A DNA stretch of 64,000 bases from Microbacterium halophytorum (GTDB lineage: Bacteria; Actinomycetota; Actinomycetes; Actinomycetales; Microbacteriaceae), in contig NZ_PNFA01000013.1 in NCBI RefSeq assembly GCF_002970975.1, forward strand, positions 62,001-126,000, read 5' to 3'. Every line of letters starts with the position of its first letter. Position 1 is the stretch's first letter. The translations under genes were made by a program, and so were the position numbers. Positions 20,146 through 28,927 of the stretch are shown here, in pieces. The notes beneath the pieces were generated by a model. The model saw only the letters and a list, made by a program, of their open reading frames with translations, made no database searches and was not told where the DNA came from.

Positions 20146-20162
20146 CGCACACACGGCAGGAA

Positions 20163-20199
20163 CGCGGAAGGCGCCCCGCAGAGCGGGGCGCCTTCCGCG
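20163..20199. terminator. Bidirectional terminator between the CYTH gene and lpd
   Basis: A perfect 17-bp stem (20163-20179 with 20183-20199) with a 3-nt loop lies between convergent stops at 20145 and 20213. Confidence 0.75.
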
Positions 20200-20212
20200 T
20201 GAGCGGGCGTCG

Positions 20213-21610
20213 TCACATGTTGATGAAGTGGCCCATCAGGCCGTGGAAGCCCTCCTGCAGGGTCTCCGACAGGGTCGGGTGCGTGTGGACGTTGCGGGCC
20301 GCCTCGACGGCCGTGATGTCCCACTTCTGCGCGAGCGTCAGCTCGGGAAGGAGCTCCGACACGTCGGGGCCGATCATGTGAGCGCCGAGCAGCTCGAGGT
20401 GCTCCGCGTCGGCGATCAGCTTGACGAAGCCGACGGGCTCGCCGAGGCCGTTCGCCTTGCCGTTCGCGCTGAACGGGAACTTCGCGACCTTGATCTCGTG
20501 GCCCTCGGCCTTGGCCTGCTCCTCCGTGAGGCCGAAGCTGGCCACCTGCGGCTGGCAGAACGTGGCGCGGGGCATCATGCGGTAGTCGCCCAGCGTCTGC
20601 GTCTCGGCCTTGCCGATCGTCTCGGCCGCGACGACGGCCTGCGCCTCGGCGACGTGGGCGAGCTGCAGCTTCGCCGTGACGTCGCCGATCGCGTAGATGC
20701 CCTCGACGTTGGTGCGCATGTAGTCATCGATGCCGATCGCACCGCGCTCGGTGAGCTCCACGCCCGTCTTGTCGAGGCCGAAGCCCTCGACGCGGGGGGC
20801 GAACCCGACCGACATCAGGACCTTGTCGGCGTCGATCTCGCCGGTCTGACCGTCGCGCGTCTCGTACGTGACGTGCACGCCGGAGCCGTTGTCGTCGACC
20901 GTCTTGACGCCGGTGGACGTCAGGATGTCGATGCCGAGCTTCTTGTACTGCTTCGTCAGCTCCTTCGAGACATCCGGGTCCTCGTTCGGGAGCACCCGGT
21001 CGAGGAACTCGACGACCGTGACCTTGACGCCGTAGTTGCTCAGCACGTAGGCGAACTCCATGCCGATGGCACCGGCGCCGACGATGACGATCGAGGACGG
21101 CAGGTCGCGCGTCAGGATCTGCTCCTCGAACGACACGACGTTCTCGCTGAGCTCGATCCCGGGGAGCGAACGCACGGTCGAACCCGTCGCGATGATCACG
21201 TTGTCGAACGTGACCTCCTCGACGCCGCCGTCGCTGGAGGCGACCGAGATCGACTTCGGGCCCGTGAAGGTGCCCCGCCCGTCGTACTCGGTGACCTTGT
21301 TCTTCTTCATCAGGAAGTGGATTCCCTTGACGTGCGTCTCCGCGACCTTGCGGCTGCGGTCGAACGCGGCCCCGAAGTCGAACGAGACGTCGCCCGAGAT
21401 GCCGAAGAAGTCGGCCTTGTGGTTGAAGGTGTGGGCCACCTCGGCGTTCTTCAGGAGCGACTTCGAGGGGATGCAGCCGACGTTGAGGCAGACACCGCCC
21501 CAGTACTTCTCCTCGATGATCGCGGTGTTGAGTCCGAGCTGTGCGGCGCGCACGGCGGCAACGTATCCGCCGGGGCCCGCTCCGAGAATGACGACGTCGT
21601 AATGAGCCAT
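20213..21610 (-). CDS. lpdA: Dihydrolipoyl dehydrogenase (E3)
   Basis: FAD-dependent E3 subunit shared by pyruvate and 2-oxoglutarate dehydrogenase complexes, 465 aa. The FAD site [17 protein letters not shown] starts at residue 10, and the redox-active disulfide is Cys41/Cys46 in [13 protein letters not shown]. The NAD-binding site [19 protein letters not shown] lies near 180, and the C-terminal catalytic dyad HPTLSE is at His444/Glu449. It lies 9 nt downstream of the CopC-like gene on the same strand, so they may share a transcript. The GarA regulator gene, whose relatives control 2-oxoglutarate dehydrogenase, is about 1 kb away on the other strand. Confidence 0.96.
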   Translation of the reverse strand: MAHYDVVILGAGPGGYVAAVRAAQLGLNTAIIEEKYWGGVCLNVGCIPSKSLLKNAEVAHTFNHKADFFGISGDVSFDFGAAFDRSRKVAETHVKGIHFLMKKNKVTEYDGRGTFTGPKSISVASSDGGVEEVTFDNVIIATGSTVRSLPGIELSENVVSFEEQILTRDLPSSIVIVGAGAIGMEFAYVLSNYGVKVTVVEFLDRVLPNEDPDVSKELTKQYKKLGIDILTSTGVKTVDDNGSGVHVTYETRDGQTGEIDADKVLMSVGFAPRVEGFGLDKTGVELTERGAIGIDDYMRTNVEGIYAIGDVTAKLQLAHVAEAQAVVAAETIGKAETQTLGDYRMMPRATFCQPQVASFGLTEEQAKAEGHEIKVAKFPFSANGKANGLGEPVGFVKLIADAEHLELLGAHMIGPDVSELLPELTLAQKWDITAVEAARNVHTHPTLSETLQEGFHGLMGHFINM

Positions 21611-21619
21611 GGACCGATC

Positions 21620-22339
21620 CTATCGCTCCGAATCGGGGTCGCCGCCCGCCGGATCATCTGTGCGTGCGTCGCCGGCCGGCGGATAGCCGCGGCGCGTGCG
21701 CAGCACCGCCATCGCGATCACGGCGCCGCCACCGGCGACCACGACGAGCCCGCCGACGATCCACGGCAGGTTGCGCTGGAAGGAATCGGCTCCGGCCGGG
21801 GCGCCCTCGGCGGCGTCGGCCTCCTCCGCGCCGCCCGCGTCGGCGGGCGCGTCCGCGTCTTCGGAACCGCTCGCGTCGGCGGTCGCCTCGTCCGTCTGTT
21901 CCGCTGCTCCGTCGGAGCCCGCGGCGTCGGCGGCCGATGCCGTCTCGGCGGCGAACGAGAACGTCCCGTCGATCGGGTGGCCGTCGTTGGACACGACGCG
22001 CCACGTCACCTCGTACTCGCCGGCGGCGCCGCCCGCGAGCGGAACCGTGACGTCCGTGCCGGAGAGCTCCGGATCGCCCGCGACGTCATCACCCGCGGGG
22101 GAGAGGACCTCGACGGCGGTGCCGTCGCCCGCGTCGATCAGCTCGCCGCTGAAGACGAGCGTGAGCTCGTCGGGGAGCACCTCGACGGTGCTGTCCGCCG
22201 CGGGGTCGGACGCGACGAGCTGGTCGTGCGCCGACGCGGGGGCGGATGTCGCCAGCGGCAGGAAGACGAGGGTCGCGGCGGCGGCCGCGACGAGCGCGGT
22301 CCGAGAGCCGCGGCGGGTGAGAGCGCGCGCGGTGTCCAT
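21620..22339 (-). CDS. CopC-like copper-binding protein with C-terminal membrane anchor
   Basis: Exported protein, 239 aa. The signal peptide (1-39) probably ends ASA, leaving His as mature residue 1 (HDQLVASDPA), the classic CopC copper ligand. A second CopC motif, SNDGHPIDGTF, supplies the DxH ligand. The CopC fold (about 40-135) is followed by a 60-residue Ala/Glu/Asp linker and one C-terminal helix (LPWIVGGLVVVAGGGAVIAM), so the domain is displayed on the outer face of the membrane. CopD/YcnJ is not adjacent. ATG 22339 is chosen because it starts the signal peptide; upstream in-frame residues look non-coding. The role in copper handling is inferred from the family. Confidence 0.85.
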   Translation of the reverse strand: MDTARALTRRGSRTALVAAAAATLVFLPLATSAPASAHDQLVASDPAADSTVEVLPDELTLVFSGELIDAGDGTAVEVLSPAGDDVAGDPELSGTDVTVPLAGGAAGEYEVTWRVVSNDGHPIDGTFSFAAETASAADAAGSDGAAEQTDEATADASGSEDADAPADAGGAEEADAAEGAPAGADSFQRNLPWIVGGLVVVAGGGAVIAMAVLRTRRGYPPAGDARTDDPAGGDPDSER

Positions 22340-22530
22340 GCCCGCGACGATAGCCCCGGCTTCCTGACCGGGCACTGCATCCGGAATCCGAAGACGCGCC
22401 GCCCGATGCGCTCTTGTGGCGGGCCCGGTCCATGCGGGAGAATCGAGGCTTGATGAGGTTCCGCCCGCGACCGCGGGTCGTGCGGCCCGACGCACGACGG
22501 AGCTCGATCCGAGCCCAGGCTCGGATCAGA

Positions 22531-22536
22531 TACGCT
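22531..22536 (+). promoter_or_regulatory. Putative -10 element (TACGCT) of the garA operon
   Basis: TACGCT fits TAnnnT and would give a leader of about 16 nt containing the GGAGGAGG ribosome binding site of the garA-like gene. Confidence 0.4.
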
Positions 22537-22558
22537 GGACCGAATGGAGGAGGACCGC

Positions 22559-23044
22559 GTGTCAGACACACAATTCCCGGCCACGACGGCGGCCGATCTG
22601 GGGCGAGTGCTCCTGCAGGACGGCGGCGGTGAGCCGAACACGCAGAGCCACGACTCCGACCTCTCCTACGTGCCGTTCGCCGGTGAGCTCTCCGCCGCCG
22701 AGCTCGAGGCGATCCAGTCGCTGCCGAGCCGCTCGGCGCTGCTCGTCGTGCGCTCCGGCCCGCTCGCCGGAGCCCGCTACCTCCTCGACTCCGACGTCAC
22801 GACGGTCGGCCGCCACCCCGACGCCGACATCTTCCTGGACGACGTCACCGTCTCCCGGCGCCACGCGCAGGTGCTGCGCGAGGGGGCGACGTTCGAGATC
22901 GTCGACCAGCGCTCGCTGAACGGCACCTACCTCGACGGCGATCGCGTCGACCGCGGCGCGCTGCACAACGGCGCAGAGGTGCGCATCGGCAAGTTCCGCG
23001 TGAACTTCTTCCGCTCCCCGCACGACCTCTCCGCGCAGGGGTGA
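22559..23044 (+). CDS. garA: FHA domain regulator, GarA/OdhI-like
   Basis: FHA phosphopeptide-binding protein, 161 aa. GarA of Mycobacterium and OdhI of Corynebacterium control 2-oxoglutarate dehydrogenase and glutamate metabolism through phosphorylation by PknG and PknB. The FHA domain (about 62-150) has VGRHPDADIFLDDVTVSRRH and SLNGTYLDGD, very close to GarA. Start GTG 22559 follows a perfect ribosome binding site (GGAGGAGG at 22547-22554); ATG 22544 would leave that site inside the gene. The N-terminal ETTSVF threonine motif of GarA/OdhI is not present; the aligned stretch reads HDSDLSYVPF. The gene overlaps ftsR by 4 nt. Confidence 0.87.
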   Translation: MSDTQFPATTAADLGRVLLQDGGGEPNTQSHDSDLSYVPFAGELSAAELEAIQSLPSRSALLVVRSGPLAGARYLLDSDVTTVGRHPDADIFLDDVTVSRRHAQVLREGATFEIVDQRSLNGTYLDGDRVDRGALHNGAEVRIGKFRVNFFRSPHDLSAQG

Positions 23045-23733
23045 GCGTGGGCTCGCCCGCGCAGCGCGATGCGGCGGCCACGGCGGGCCTGCTGAGCATC
23101 GGCCAGGTCCTCGCGCGCCTTCAGCCCGATTTCCCGCAGCTGACCTCGAGCAAGCTGCGCTTCCTCGAGGTGCAGGGAATCGTCTCGCCGCAGCGCACAG
23201 CGAGCGGTTACCGGAAGTTCTCCGACGACGACCTCGAGCGCCTGCGCTTCGCCCTGACGCTGCAGCGCGATCACTACCTGCCGCTGAACGTCATCCGCGA
23301 GCACCTCGAGCGCGCCGATGCCGGTGAGGGGGCGGGCCCGCCGGTGGCCCCGCCGTCGATCCACTCGACGGGCACGCACTACGACCGCGCCGAGCTGCTC
23401 GCCGCCGCGGGCGCCGCGCCGCAGCTGCTCAACGACGCCATCAGCACGGGCATCATCGACGCCGGCCGCACGTACACGGAGCGCGACGCGAAGCTGCTCT
23501 CCACGCTCGTCGCGCTCGACCGCCACGGCATCGAACCGCGCCACGTGCGCGGCCTGCGCCAGACCGCCGAGCGCGAGGCGGCCCTCGTCGAACGCTCGAT
23601 GTCGGCGCTGCTGCGCCGGACGGACGCGGCGTCGCGCGCCAAGGCGAGCGAGCTCGCGCCCGAGCTGGCGGCCCGGCTCGACGACATCCGCTCGGTCTTC
23701 GTGGCCGACGCCATCGCCCGCCTCCTCGACTGA
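23041..23733 (+). CDS. ftsR: MerR-family transcriptional regulator FtsR
   Basis: Cytoplasmic DNA-binding protein, 230 aa, orthologous in sequence and position to FtsR of Corynebacterium glutamicum, which activates ftsZ, and to Rv1828. The N-terminal MerR helix-turn-helix is clear: LLSIGQVLARLQPDFPQLTS, KLRFLEVQGIVSPQRTASGY and RKFSDDDLERLRFALTLQRD. A helical C-terminal part follows without metal-binding Cys clusters. GTG 23041 overlaps the garA stop (GTGA). In this window the probable target, ftsZ, lies 32 kb away, and a candidate inverted repeat is found upstream of it. Confidence 0.88.
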   Translation: MSVGSPAQRDAAATAGLLSIGQVLARLQPDFPQLTSSKLRFLEVQGIVSPQRTASGYRKFSDDDLERLRFALTLQRDHYLPLNVIREHLERADAGEGAGPPVAPPSIHSTGTHYDRAELLAAAGAAPQLLNDAISTGIIDAGRTYTERDAKLLSTLVALDRHGIEPRHVRGLRQTAEREAALVERSMSALLRRTDAASRAKASELAPELAARLDDIRSVFVADAIARLLD

Positions 23734-23847
23734 TCGCCATGCGCCGGCGTTCGAACGGTTCGCTCCCGCGGCCGCGCGGACTCGGCGGTGCGATGTCTCG
23801 CTTCGGTAACGCTCGCGAGACACACGGGCGACACGATCCGGATGTCG

Positions 23848-23876
23848 TTGCCGGGCACCGGGTGCGGGCGTAGCTT
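23848..23876 (+). promoter_or_regulatory. Promoter of the second MerR gene
   Basis: TTGCCG (23848-23853), a 17-nt spacer, and TAGCTT (23871-23876) predict a start near 23883 and a 25-nt leader. Confidence 0.5.
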
Positions 23877-23907
23877 TGAGTTGATGTTGAAGGATGAAGG
23901 GGAGAAC

Positions 23908-24450
23908 ATGACCGATCGCACGCCGGCGGAGCCCGGGTTCGCCGTCGATGTCCTCTTCACCGACGGCCTGCCCGACCTCGACCCCGACGCCGGCTACCGC
24001 GGTGCGATCGCCGCGCGCGCAGCGGGCATCACGTATCGCCAGCTCGACTACTGGGCGCGCACCGAGCTCGTCGTCCCGACGATCAGGAACGCCGCCGGCT
24101 CCGGCTCGCAGCGCCTCTACGGCTTCCGCGACATCCTCGTTCTCAAGCTCGTCAAGCGGCTCCTCGACACCGGCATCTCGCTCCAGCAGATCCGCACAGC
24201 CGTCGAGCAGCTGCGCGCCGCGGGCGTTCACGACCTCGCGGGCATCACGCTCATGAGCGACGGCGCCTCCGTGTACCTGTGCACATCGAACGACGAGGTG
24301 ATCGACCTGGTCAGCCGCGGGCAGGGAGTGTTCGGCATCGCGGTCGGCAAGGTCCTGCGCGAGGTCGAGACGACGCTCGTCGACTTCGACCCCACGGCGC
24401 CCGACCCCGTCGACGAGCTCGCGGCGCGCAGGTCCAAGCGCTCCGCCTGA
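23908..24450 (+). CDS. MerR-family transcriptional regulator (Rv1830-like)
   Basis: DNA-binding protein, 180 aa, matching the conserved actinobacterial Rv1830 type. After a short leader it has the MerR helix-turn-helix (GITYRQLDYWARTELVVPT, QRLYGFRDILVLKLVKRLL). A C-terminal part (DGASVYLCTSNDEVIDLV and GQGVFGIAVGKVLREVE) is characteristic of this subgroup. The mycobacterial counterpart is linked to cell division and replication control. ATG 23908 has a strong AAGGGGA ribosome binding site. In mycobacteria a DUF151 gene (Rv1829) separates it from ftsR; here only 174 bp of non-coding DNA and a promoter lie between. Confidence 0.85.
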   Translation: MTDRTPAEPGFAVDVLFTDGLPDLDPDAGYRGAIAARAAGITYRQLDYWARTELVVPTIRNAAGSGSQRLYGFRDILVLKLVKRLLDTGISLQQIRTAVEQLRAAGVHDLAGITLMSDGASVYLCTSNDEVIDLVSRGQGVFGIAVGKVLREVETTLVDFDPTAPDPVDELAARRSKRSA

Positions 24451-24478
24451 CGCGCGCACCGCGCGCCGTAGCTACGGC

Positions 24479-24511
24479 AAGAGCCCCGGATGATGATCAT
24501 CCGGGGCTCTT
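24479..24511. terminator. Bidirectional terminator between the MerR and ParA genes
   Basis: A 15-bp stem with a 3-nt loop (24479-24511) between convergent stops. It is followed by TCTCGTCT on the plus strand. Confidence 0.7.
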
Positions 24512-24517
24512 CTCGTC

Positions 24518-25321
24518 TCAGCTGTCGCGCGGGTCGGGGATGCGGCCCGAGCGCATCACCCGGTCGAGCAGCGCGTCGAAGTCGCCCGCCAGCTCCTGGG
24601 CCGATTCGCCCGGCCACACGTGCAGGGGCTTCGCGGCGCCCTGCGCCTGCTGCAGCGACGTGCGCTCGGGCAGCTGGGGGTCGAGCACGAGCGGGCCGAA
24701 CATATCGCGCAGCTCCTTGATGCGGAACTGATGCTCGATCGACTGGCCGCGCACGCGGTTGACGACGATGCCGAGGGGCTGCAGGCGCGGGGAGAGGCCG
24801 CGGCGGATCTCCTCGATGGCGCGCAGCGCGCGGTCGGCGGCGGCGACCGAGAACAGGCCGGGCTCCGTGACGACGGCGACGCGGTCGCTCGCCGCCCACG
24901 CCGTGCGGGTCAGCGCGTTCAGCGACGGGGCGCAGTCGATCAGCACGAGGTCGTACTCGCTCTCGAGCATCGCGAGCGCCTCTTCGAGCTTCCAGACGTC
25001 GCGCACGCTGGGGTGCGGGCCGTCGAAGTTGATGGCGGACGGGCTGCCGAGCAGCACGTCGATCTTCCCGGAGTGCACCTTCGACCAGCCGCTCGGGGCG
25101 ATCGCCTGGCGCACCGTCTTCTCCTTGGGGGAGGCGAGCACGTCGGCGATGTTCAGCCGCCCGGACGTCGAGACGTCCATGCCGGTCGAGACGTCCGACT
25201 GGGGGTCGAGGTCGCAGACCAGCGTGCGCAGGCCGCGCGCGAAGGCGGCGGATGCGAGGCCGAGCGTGACGGTCGTCTTGCCGACGCCGCCCTTGAGGGA
25301 ACTGACGCTGAGTACGTGCAC
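24518..25321 (-). CDS. ParA/Soj-family ATPase
   Basis: Partition-type Walker ATPase, 267 aa. The deviant Walker A KGGVGKTT lies at residues 10-17, Walker A' is VCDLDPQSDVSTG (35-47), and Walker B is VLIDCAPS near 131. No ParB gene is adjacent, so it is an orphan ParA relative; such proteins position septa, polar complexes or other cargo in actinobacteria. GTG 25321 is preceded by TAACGT at exactly 6 nt, suggesting a leaderless mRNA. It is divergent from pyc, with another MinD/ParA-type ATPase just beyond pyc. Confidence 0.88.
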   Translation of the reverse strand: MHVLSVSSLKGGVGKTTVTLGLASAAFARGLRTLVCDLDPQSDVSTGMDVSTSGRLNIADVLASPKEKTVRQAIAPSGWSKVHSGKIDVLLGSPSAINFDGPHPSVRDVWKLEEALAMLESEYDLVLIDCAPSLNALTRTAWAASDRVAVVTEPGLFSVAAADRALRAIEEIRRGLSPRLQPLGIVVNRVRGQSIEHQFRIKELRDMFGPLVLDPQLPERTSLQQAQGAAKPLHVWPGESAQELAGDFDALLDRVMRSGRIPDPRDS

Positions 25322-25327
25322 CCCTAC

Positions 25328-25333
25328 ACGTTA
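25328..25333 (-). promoter_or_regulatory. -10 element (TAACGT) of the leaderless ParA gene
   Basis: TAACGT on the minus strand ends 6 nt before GTG 25321. Confidence 0.4.
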
Positions 25334-25508
25334 CATTCCGTTACCTGACCGTGGCCGACAGACGCGGCGGCGGACAAGAAGTCTCACCGTCGGCTTCTCG
25401 GAAAGAAGCGCGGATCTTGCGCCTCAGGAGCGGGGGCGACCGGCGGGGCGCCCCGCGGCGTCCCCTATGCTGACCCTGTCCCGCCCACCCCGCAGCCTGA
25501 GGAGGCCC

Positions 25509-28500
25509 ATGTTCGACAAGATCCTGGTGGCGAATCGAGGCGAGATCGCGATCCGCGCGTTCCGGGCCGCGTACGAGCTCGGTGCCCGCACCGTCGCCGT
25601 GTTCCCGTACGAGGACCGCAACTCGCTCCATCGGTTGAAGGCGGACGAGGCCTACCGGATCGGCGAGGAGGGGCATCCCGTGCGGGCGTACCTCGACGTC
25701 GACGAGATCATCCGCGTCGCGGTGGAGTCGGGCGCCGACGCCATCTACCCCGGCTACGGCTTCCTCTCGGAGAACCCGCAGCTCGCGGAGCGCGCGGCGG
25801 AGGCGGGTATCGCGTTCATCGGGCCGAACCCGCGCGCGCTCGAGATGGCGGGGAACAAGGTGACCGCGAAGGAGCACGCGATCGCGGCGGGCGTGCCCGT
25901 GCTCCGCTCCACTGCGGCGACCGACGACGTCGAGGAGCTCCTGGCCCAGGCGGAGCGCATCGGCTTCCCGATCTTCGCCAAGGCCGTAGCGGGCGGCGGC
26001 GGCCGCGGCATGCGCCGCGTCGAGACGCTCGAGGAGCTCCGGCCAGCGCTCGAGGCCGCGATGCGGGAGGCCGACAGCGCCTTCGGCGACCCCCGGATGT
26101 TCCTGGAGCAGGCGGTCGTGCGGCCCAGGCACATCGAGGTCCAGATCCTCGCCGACAAGCAGGGCGCGACGGTGCACCTGTTCGAGCGCGACTGCTCCGT
26201 GCAGCGCCGCCACCAGAAGGTCGTCGAGATCGCACCGGCGCCGAACCTCGATCAGGCCGTCCGCGAGGATCTGTACCGGCACGCGGTCGCGTTCGCCGAG
26301 TCGATCGGCTACGAGAACGCGGGGACCGTCGAGTTCCTGCTCGAGACGGCGGGGGAGCGCGCAGGGGAGGTCGTCTTCATCGAGATGAACCCCCGCATCC
26401 AGGTCGAGCACACCGTGACGGAGGAGGTCACGGACGTCGACCTCGTCGCGTCGCAGATGCGCATCGCGGCCGGCGCGACGCTCACCGAGCTCGGGCTCAC
26501 GCAGGGGAGCATACGCCTCCACGGCGCCGCGATGCAGACCCGCATCACGACGGAGGACCCGACGCAGGGCTTCCGCCCCGACACCGGAAAGATCACGACC
26601 TATCGATCGCCCGGCGGCAGCGGCATCCGGATCGACGGCGGTACGACCGCGGCGGGGAGCGAGGTCAGCCCGCACTTCGACTCGATGCTCGCCAAGCTCA
26701 CCTGCCGCGGGCGCGACTTCCCTGCCGCCGTCGCCCGCGCCCGTCGCGCGCTCGCCGAGTTCCGGATCCGGGGCGTCGCCACGAACATCCCGTTCCTGCA
26801 GGCGGTGCTCGAGGACGCCGATTTCATCGAGGGCGACGTGTCGACGTCGTTCATCGACGAACGACCGGGCCTGATGAAGTCGCGCACGTCGAAGGACCGA
26901 GGTTCGAAGCTGCTGGGCTGGCTCGTCGACACGACCGTGAACAAGCCCCATGGGGAGAACCCCCTGGGCTACGCACCGGCATCGAAGCTGCCGGCGACCG
27001 ATCTCACGCAGCCGGCGCCGAGCGGCTCGCGCCAGCGGCTGCTCGAGCTCGGGCCTGCGGGCTTCGCCAAGGCGCTGCGCGATCAGACGCCGCTCGCCGT
27101 GACCGAGACGACGTTCCGCGACGCGCACCAGTCGCTGCTCGCGACCCGGGTGCGCACGCGAGACCTCGTCGCCGTCGCGCCGCACGTCGCACGCACCGAG
27201 TCGGAGCTCCTGTCGGTCGAGGCCTGGGGAGGGGCGACCTACGACGTCGCCCTGCGCTTCCTCGGCGAGGACCCGTGGGAGCGGCTGTCCCGCCTGCGCG
27301 AGGCGCTGCCGAACGTCGCCATCCAGATGCTGTTGCGCGGCCGGAACACGGTGGGGTATACGCCGTACCCCACCGAGGTGACGGATGCGTTCGTGCGCGA
27401 AGCCGCCGACAGCGGCGTCGACATCTTCCGCATCTTCGACGCGCTCAACGACGTGTCTCAGATGCGCCCGGCGATCGACGCCGTGCTCGGCACCGGATCC
27501 ACCGTCGCGGAGGTGGCCGTCTGCTACACGGGCGACCTGCTGAACCCCGCTGAGGATCTGTACACGCTCGACTACTACCTGCGCCTCGCGGAGCAGATCG
27601 CGGCGGCCGGAGCGCACGTCCTCGCGGTCAAGGACATGGCGGGACTACTGCGGCCGGCCGCGGCGGCGAAGCTCGTCACGGCGCTGCGCGAGCGCTTCGA
27701 CCTGCCGGTGCACGTGCACACGCACGACACCCCTGGCGGTCAGCTCGCGACGCTGCTCGCGGCCTCGGCCGCCGGTGCCGACGCCGTCGACGCCGCCAGC
27801 GCGCCGATGGCGGGCACGACCAGCCAGCCCTCGCTGTCGGCGCTCGTCGCGGCGCTCGCCCACACGGAGCGCGACACCGGGCTGTCGCTCGCCGCCGTCA
27901 GCGACCTCGAGCCGTACTGGCAGGCCGTTCGGCGCCTCTACGCGCCGTTCGAGTCGGGGCTCGACGGGCCCACCGGCCGCGTCTACACGCACGAGATCCC
28001 CGGCGGCCAGCTGTCGAACCTGCGACAGCAGGCGATCGCGCTCGGGCTGTCCGATGACTTCGAACTCATCGAGGACATGTACGCGGCGGCCGACCGCATC
28101 CTCGGCCGCGTGCCGAAGGTCACGCCGTCGTCGAAGGTCGTCGGCGACCTCGCGCTGCAGCTCGCCGCAGTCAGGGCCGACCCCGCAGACTTCGAGGCGC
28201 ACCCAGAGCGGTACGACATCCCCGACTCCGTGATCGGCTTCATGTCGGGGGAGCTGGGCGACCTGCCCGGAGGGTGGCCGGAGCCGTTCCGCAGCAAGGT
28301 GCTCGCCGGGCGCTCCGCGAAGGCGGGCGTCGAGCCCCTCAGCGAGGCCGACCGGGCGGGCCTGAGCGGTGACTCCGCTGCGCGCAGGGCGACGCTGAAC
28401 CGCCTGCTCTTCCCGGCGCCGACGCGCGCGTACGAGCAGACTCGTGCCGAGTTCGGCGACGTCTCGCTGCTCGAGACCGCCGACTACCTCTACGGCCTCC

Positions 28501-28916
28501 AGCCGGGCACGGAGCACGTCGTCGAGCTCGAGAAGGGCGTTGAGCTGTACGCGGGCCTCGAATCGATCGGCGCGGCGGACGACAAGGGCATCCGCTCTGT
28601 CATGACGACGCTCAACGGACAGCTCCGCCCCGTTGCGGTGCGCGACCGCTCGGTCGACGTCGACGTCGTCCAGGCGGAGAAGGCTGACGCGTCCCGACCA
28701 GGGCACGTTGCCGCACCGTTCGCGGGCGTCGTGACGCTCAAGACGGCCGTGGGAGATGTCGTGAAGGCGGGCGAGGCGATCGCGTCGATCGAGGCCATGA
28801 AGATGGAGGCCGCCATCACGGCAACGGTCGACGGCACCGTCGAGCGCTTGTCGATCGCACCGACCCAGCAGGTCGATGCGGGCGACCTTTTGGTCGTGCT
28901 CAGTCCGACGCAGTAG
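25509..28916 (+). CDS. pyc: Pyruvate carboxylase
   Basis: Biotin enzyme forming oxaloacetate from pyruvate and bicarbonate with ATP (anaplerosis), 1135 aa, the normal full length. The biotin carboxylase part (1-450) starts MFDKILVANRGEIAIRAFRA and has the ATP loop GGGGRGMRRV and EMNPRIQVEHTVTEE. The carboxyltransferase domain (about 530-800) has TTFRDAHQSLLATRVRTRDL, with the metal-binding HVHTHDT. The C-terminal biotinyl domain holds EAMKM with Lys1098 as the biotin site. A perfect GGAGG ribosome binding site precedes ATG 25509. Its TAG stop doubles as part of the -10 box of the next gene. Confidence 0.97.
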   Translation: MFDKILVANRGEIAIRAFRAAYELGARTVAVFPYEDRNSLHRLKADEAYRIGEEGHPVRAYLDVDEIIRVAVESGADAIYPGYGFLSENPQLAERAAEAGIAFIGPNPRALEMAGNKVTAKEHAIAAGVPVLRSTAATDDVEELLAQAERIGFPIFAKAVAGGGGRGMRRVETLEELRPALEAAMREADSAFGDPRMFLEQAVVRPRHIEVQILADKQGATVHLFERDCSVQRRHQKVVEIAPAPNLDQAVREDLYRHAVAFAESIGYENAGTVEFLLETAGERAGEVVFIEMNPRIQVEHTVTEEVTDVDLVASQMRIAAGATLTELGLTQGSIRLHGAAMQTRITTEDPTQGFRPDTGKITTYRSPGGSGIRIDGGTTAAGSEVSPHFDSMLAKLTCRGRDFPAAVARARRALAEFRIRGVATNIPFLQAVLEDADFIEGDVSTSFIDERPGLMKSRTSKDRGSKLLGWLVDTTVNKPHGENPLGYAPASKLPATDLTQPAPSGSRQRLLELGPAGFAKALRDQTPLAVTETTFRDAHQSLLATRVRTRDLVAVAPHVARTESELLSVEAWGGATYDVALRFLGEDPWERLSRLREALPNVAIQMLLRGRNTVGYTPYPTEVTDAFVREAADSGVDIFRIFDALNDVSQMRPAIDAVLGTGSTVAEVAVCYTGDLLNPAEDLYTLDYYLRLAEQIAAAGAHVLAVKDMAGLLRPAAAAKLVTALRERFDLPVHVHTHDTPGGQLATLLAASAAGADAVDAASAPMAGTTSQPSLSALVAALAHTERDTGLSLAAVSDLEPYWQAVRRLYAPFESGLDGPTGRVYTHEIPGGQLSNLRQQAIALGLSDDFELIEDMYAAADRILGRVPKVTPSSKVVGDLALQLAAVRADPADFEAHPERYDIPDSVIGFMSGELGDLPGGWPEPFRSKVLAGRSAKAGVEPLSEADRAGLSGDSAARRATLNRLLFPAPTRAYEQTRAEFGDVSLLETADYLYGLQPGTEHVVELEKGVELYAGLESIGAADDKGIRSVMTTLNGQLRPVAVRDRSVDVDVVQAEKADASRPGHVAAPFAGVVTLKTAVGDVVKAGEAIASIEAMKMEAAITATVDGTVERLSIAPTQQVDAGDLLVVLSPTQ

Positions 28917-28919
28917 ATT
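28914..28919 (+). promoter_or_regulatory. Putative -10 element (TAGATT) overlapping the pyc stop codon
   Basis: TAGATT starts with the pyc TAG stop codon and ends 8 nt before GTG 28928, which has no ribosome binding site. Confidence 0.35.
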
Positions 28920-28927
28920 GGCTCATC

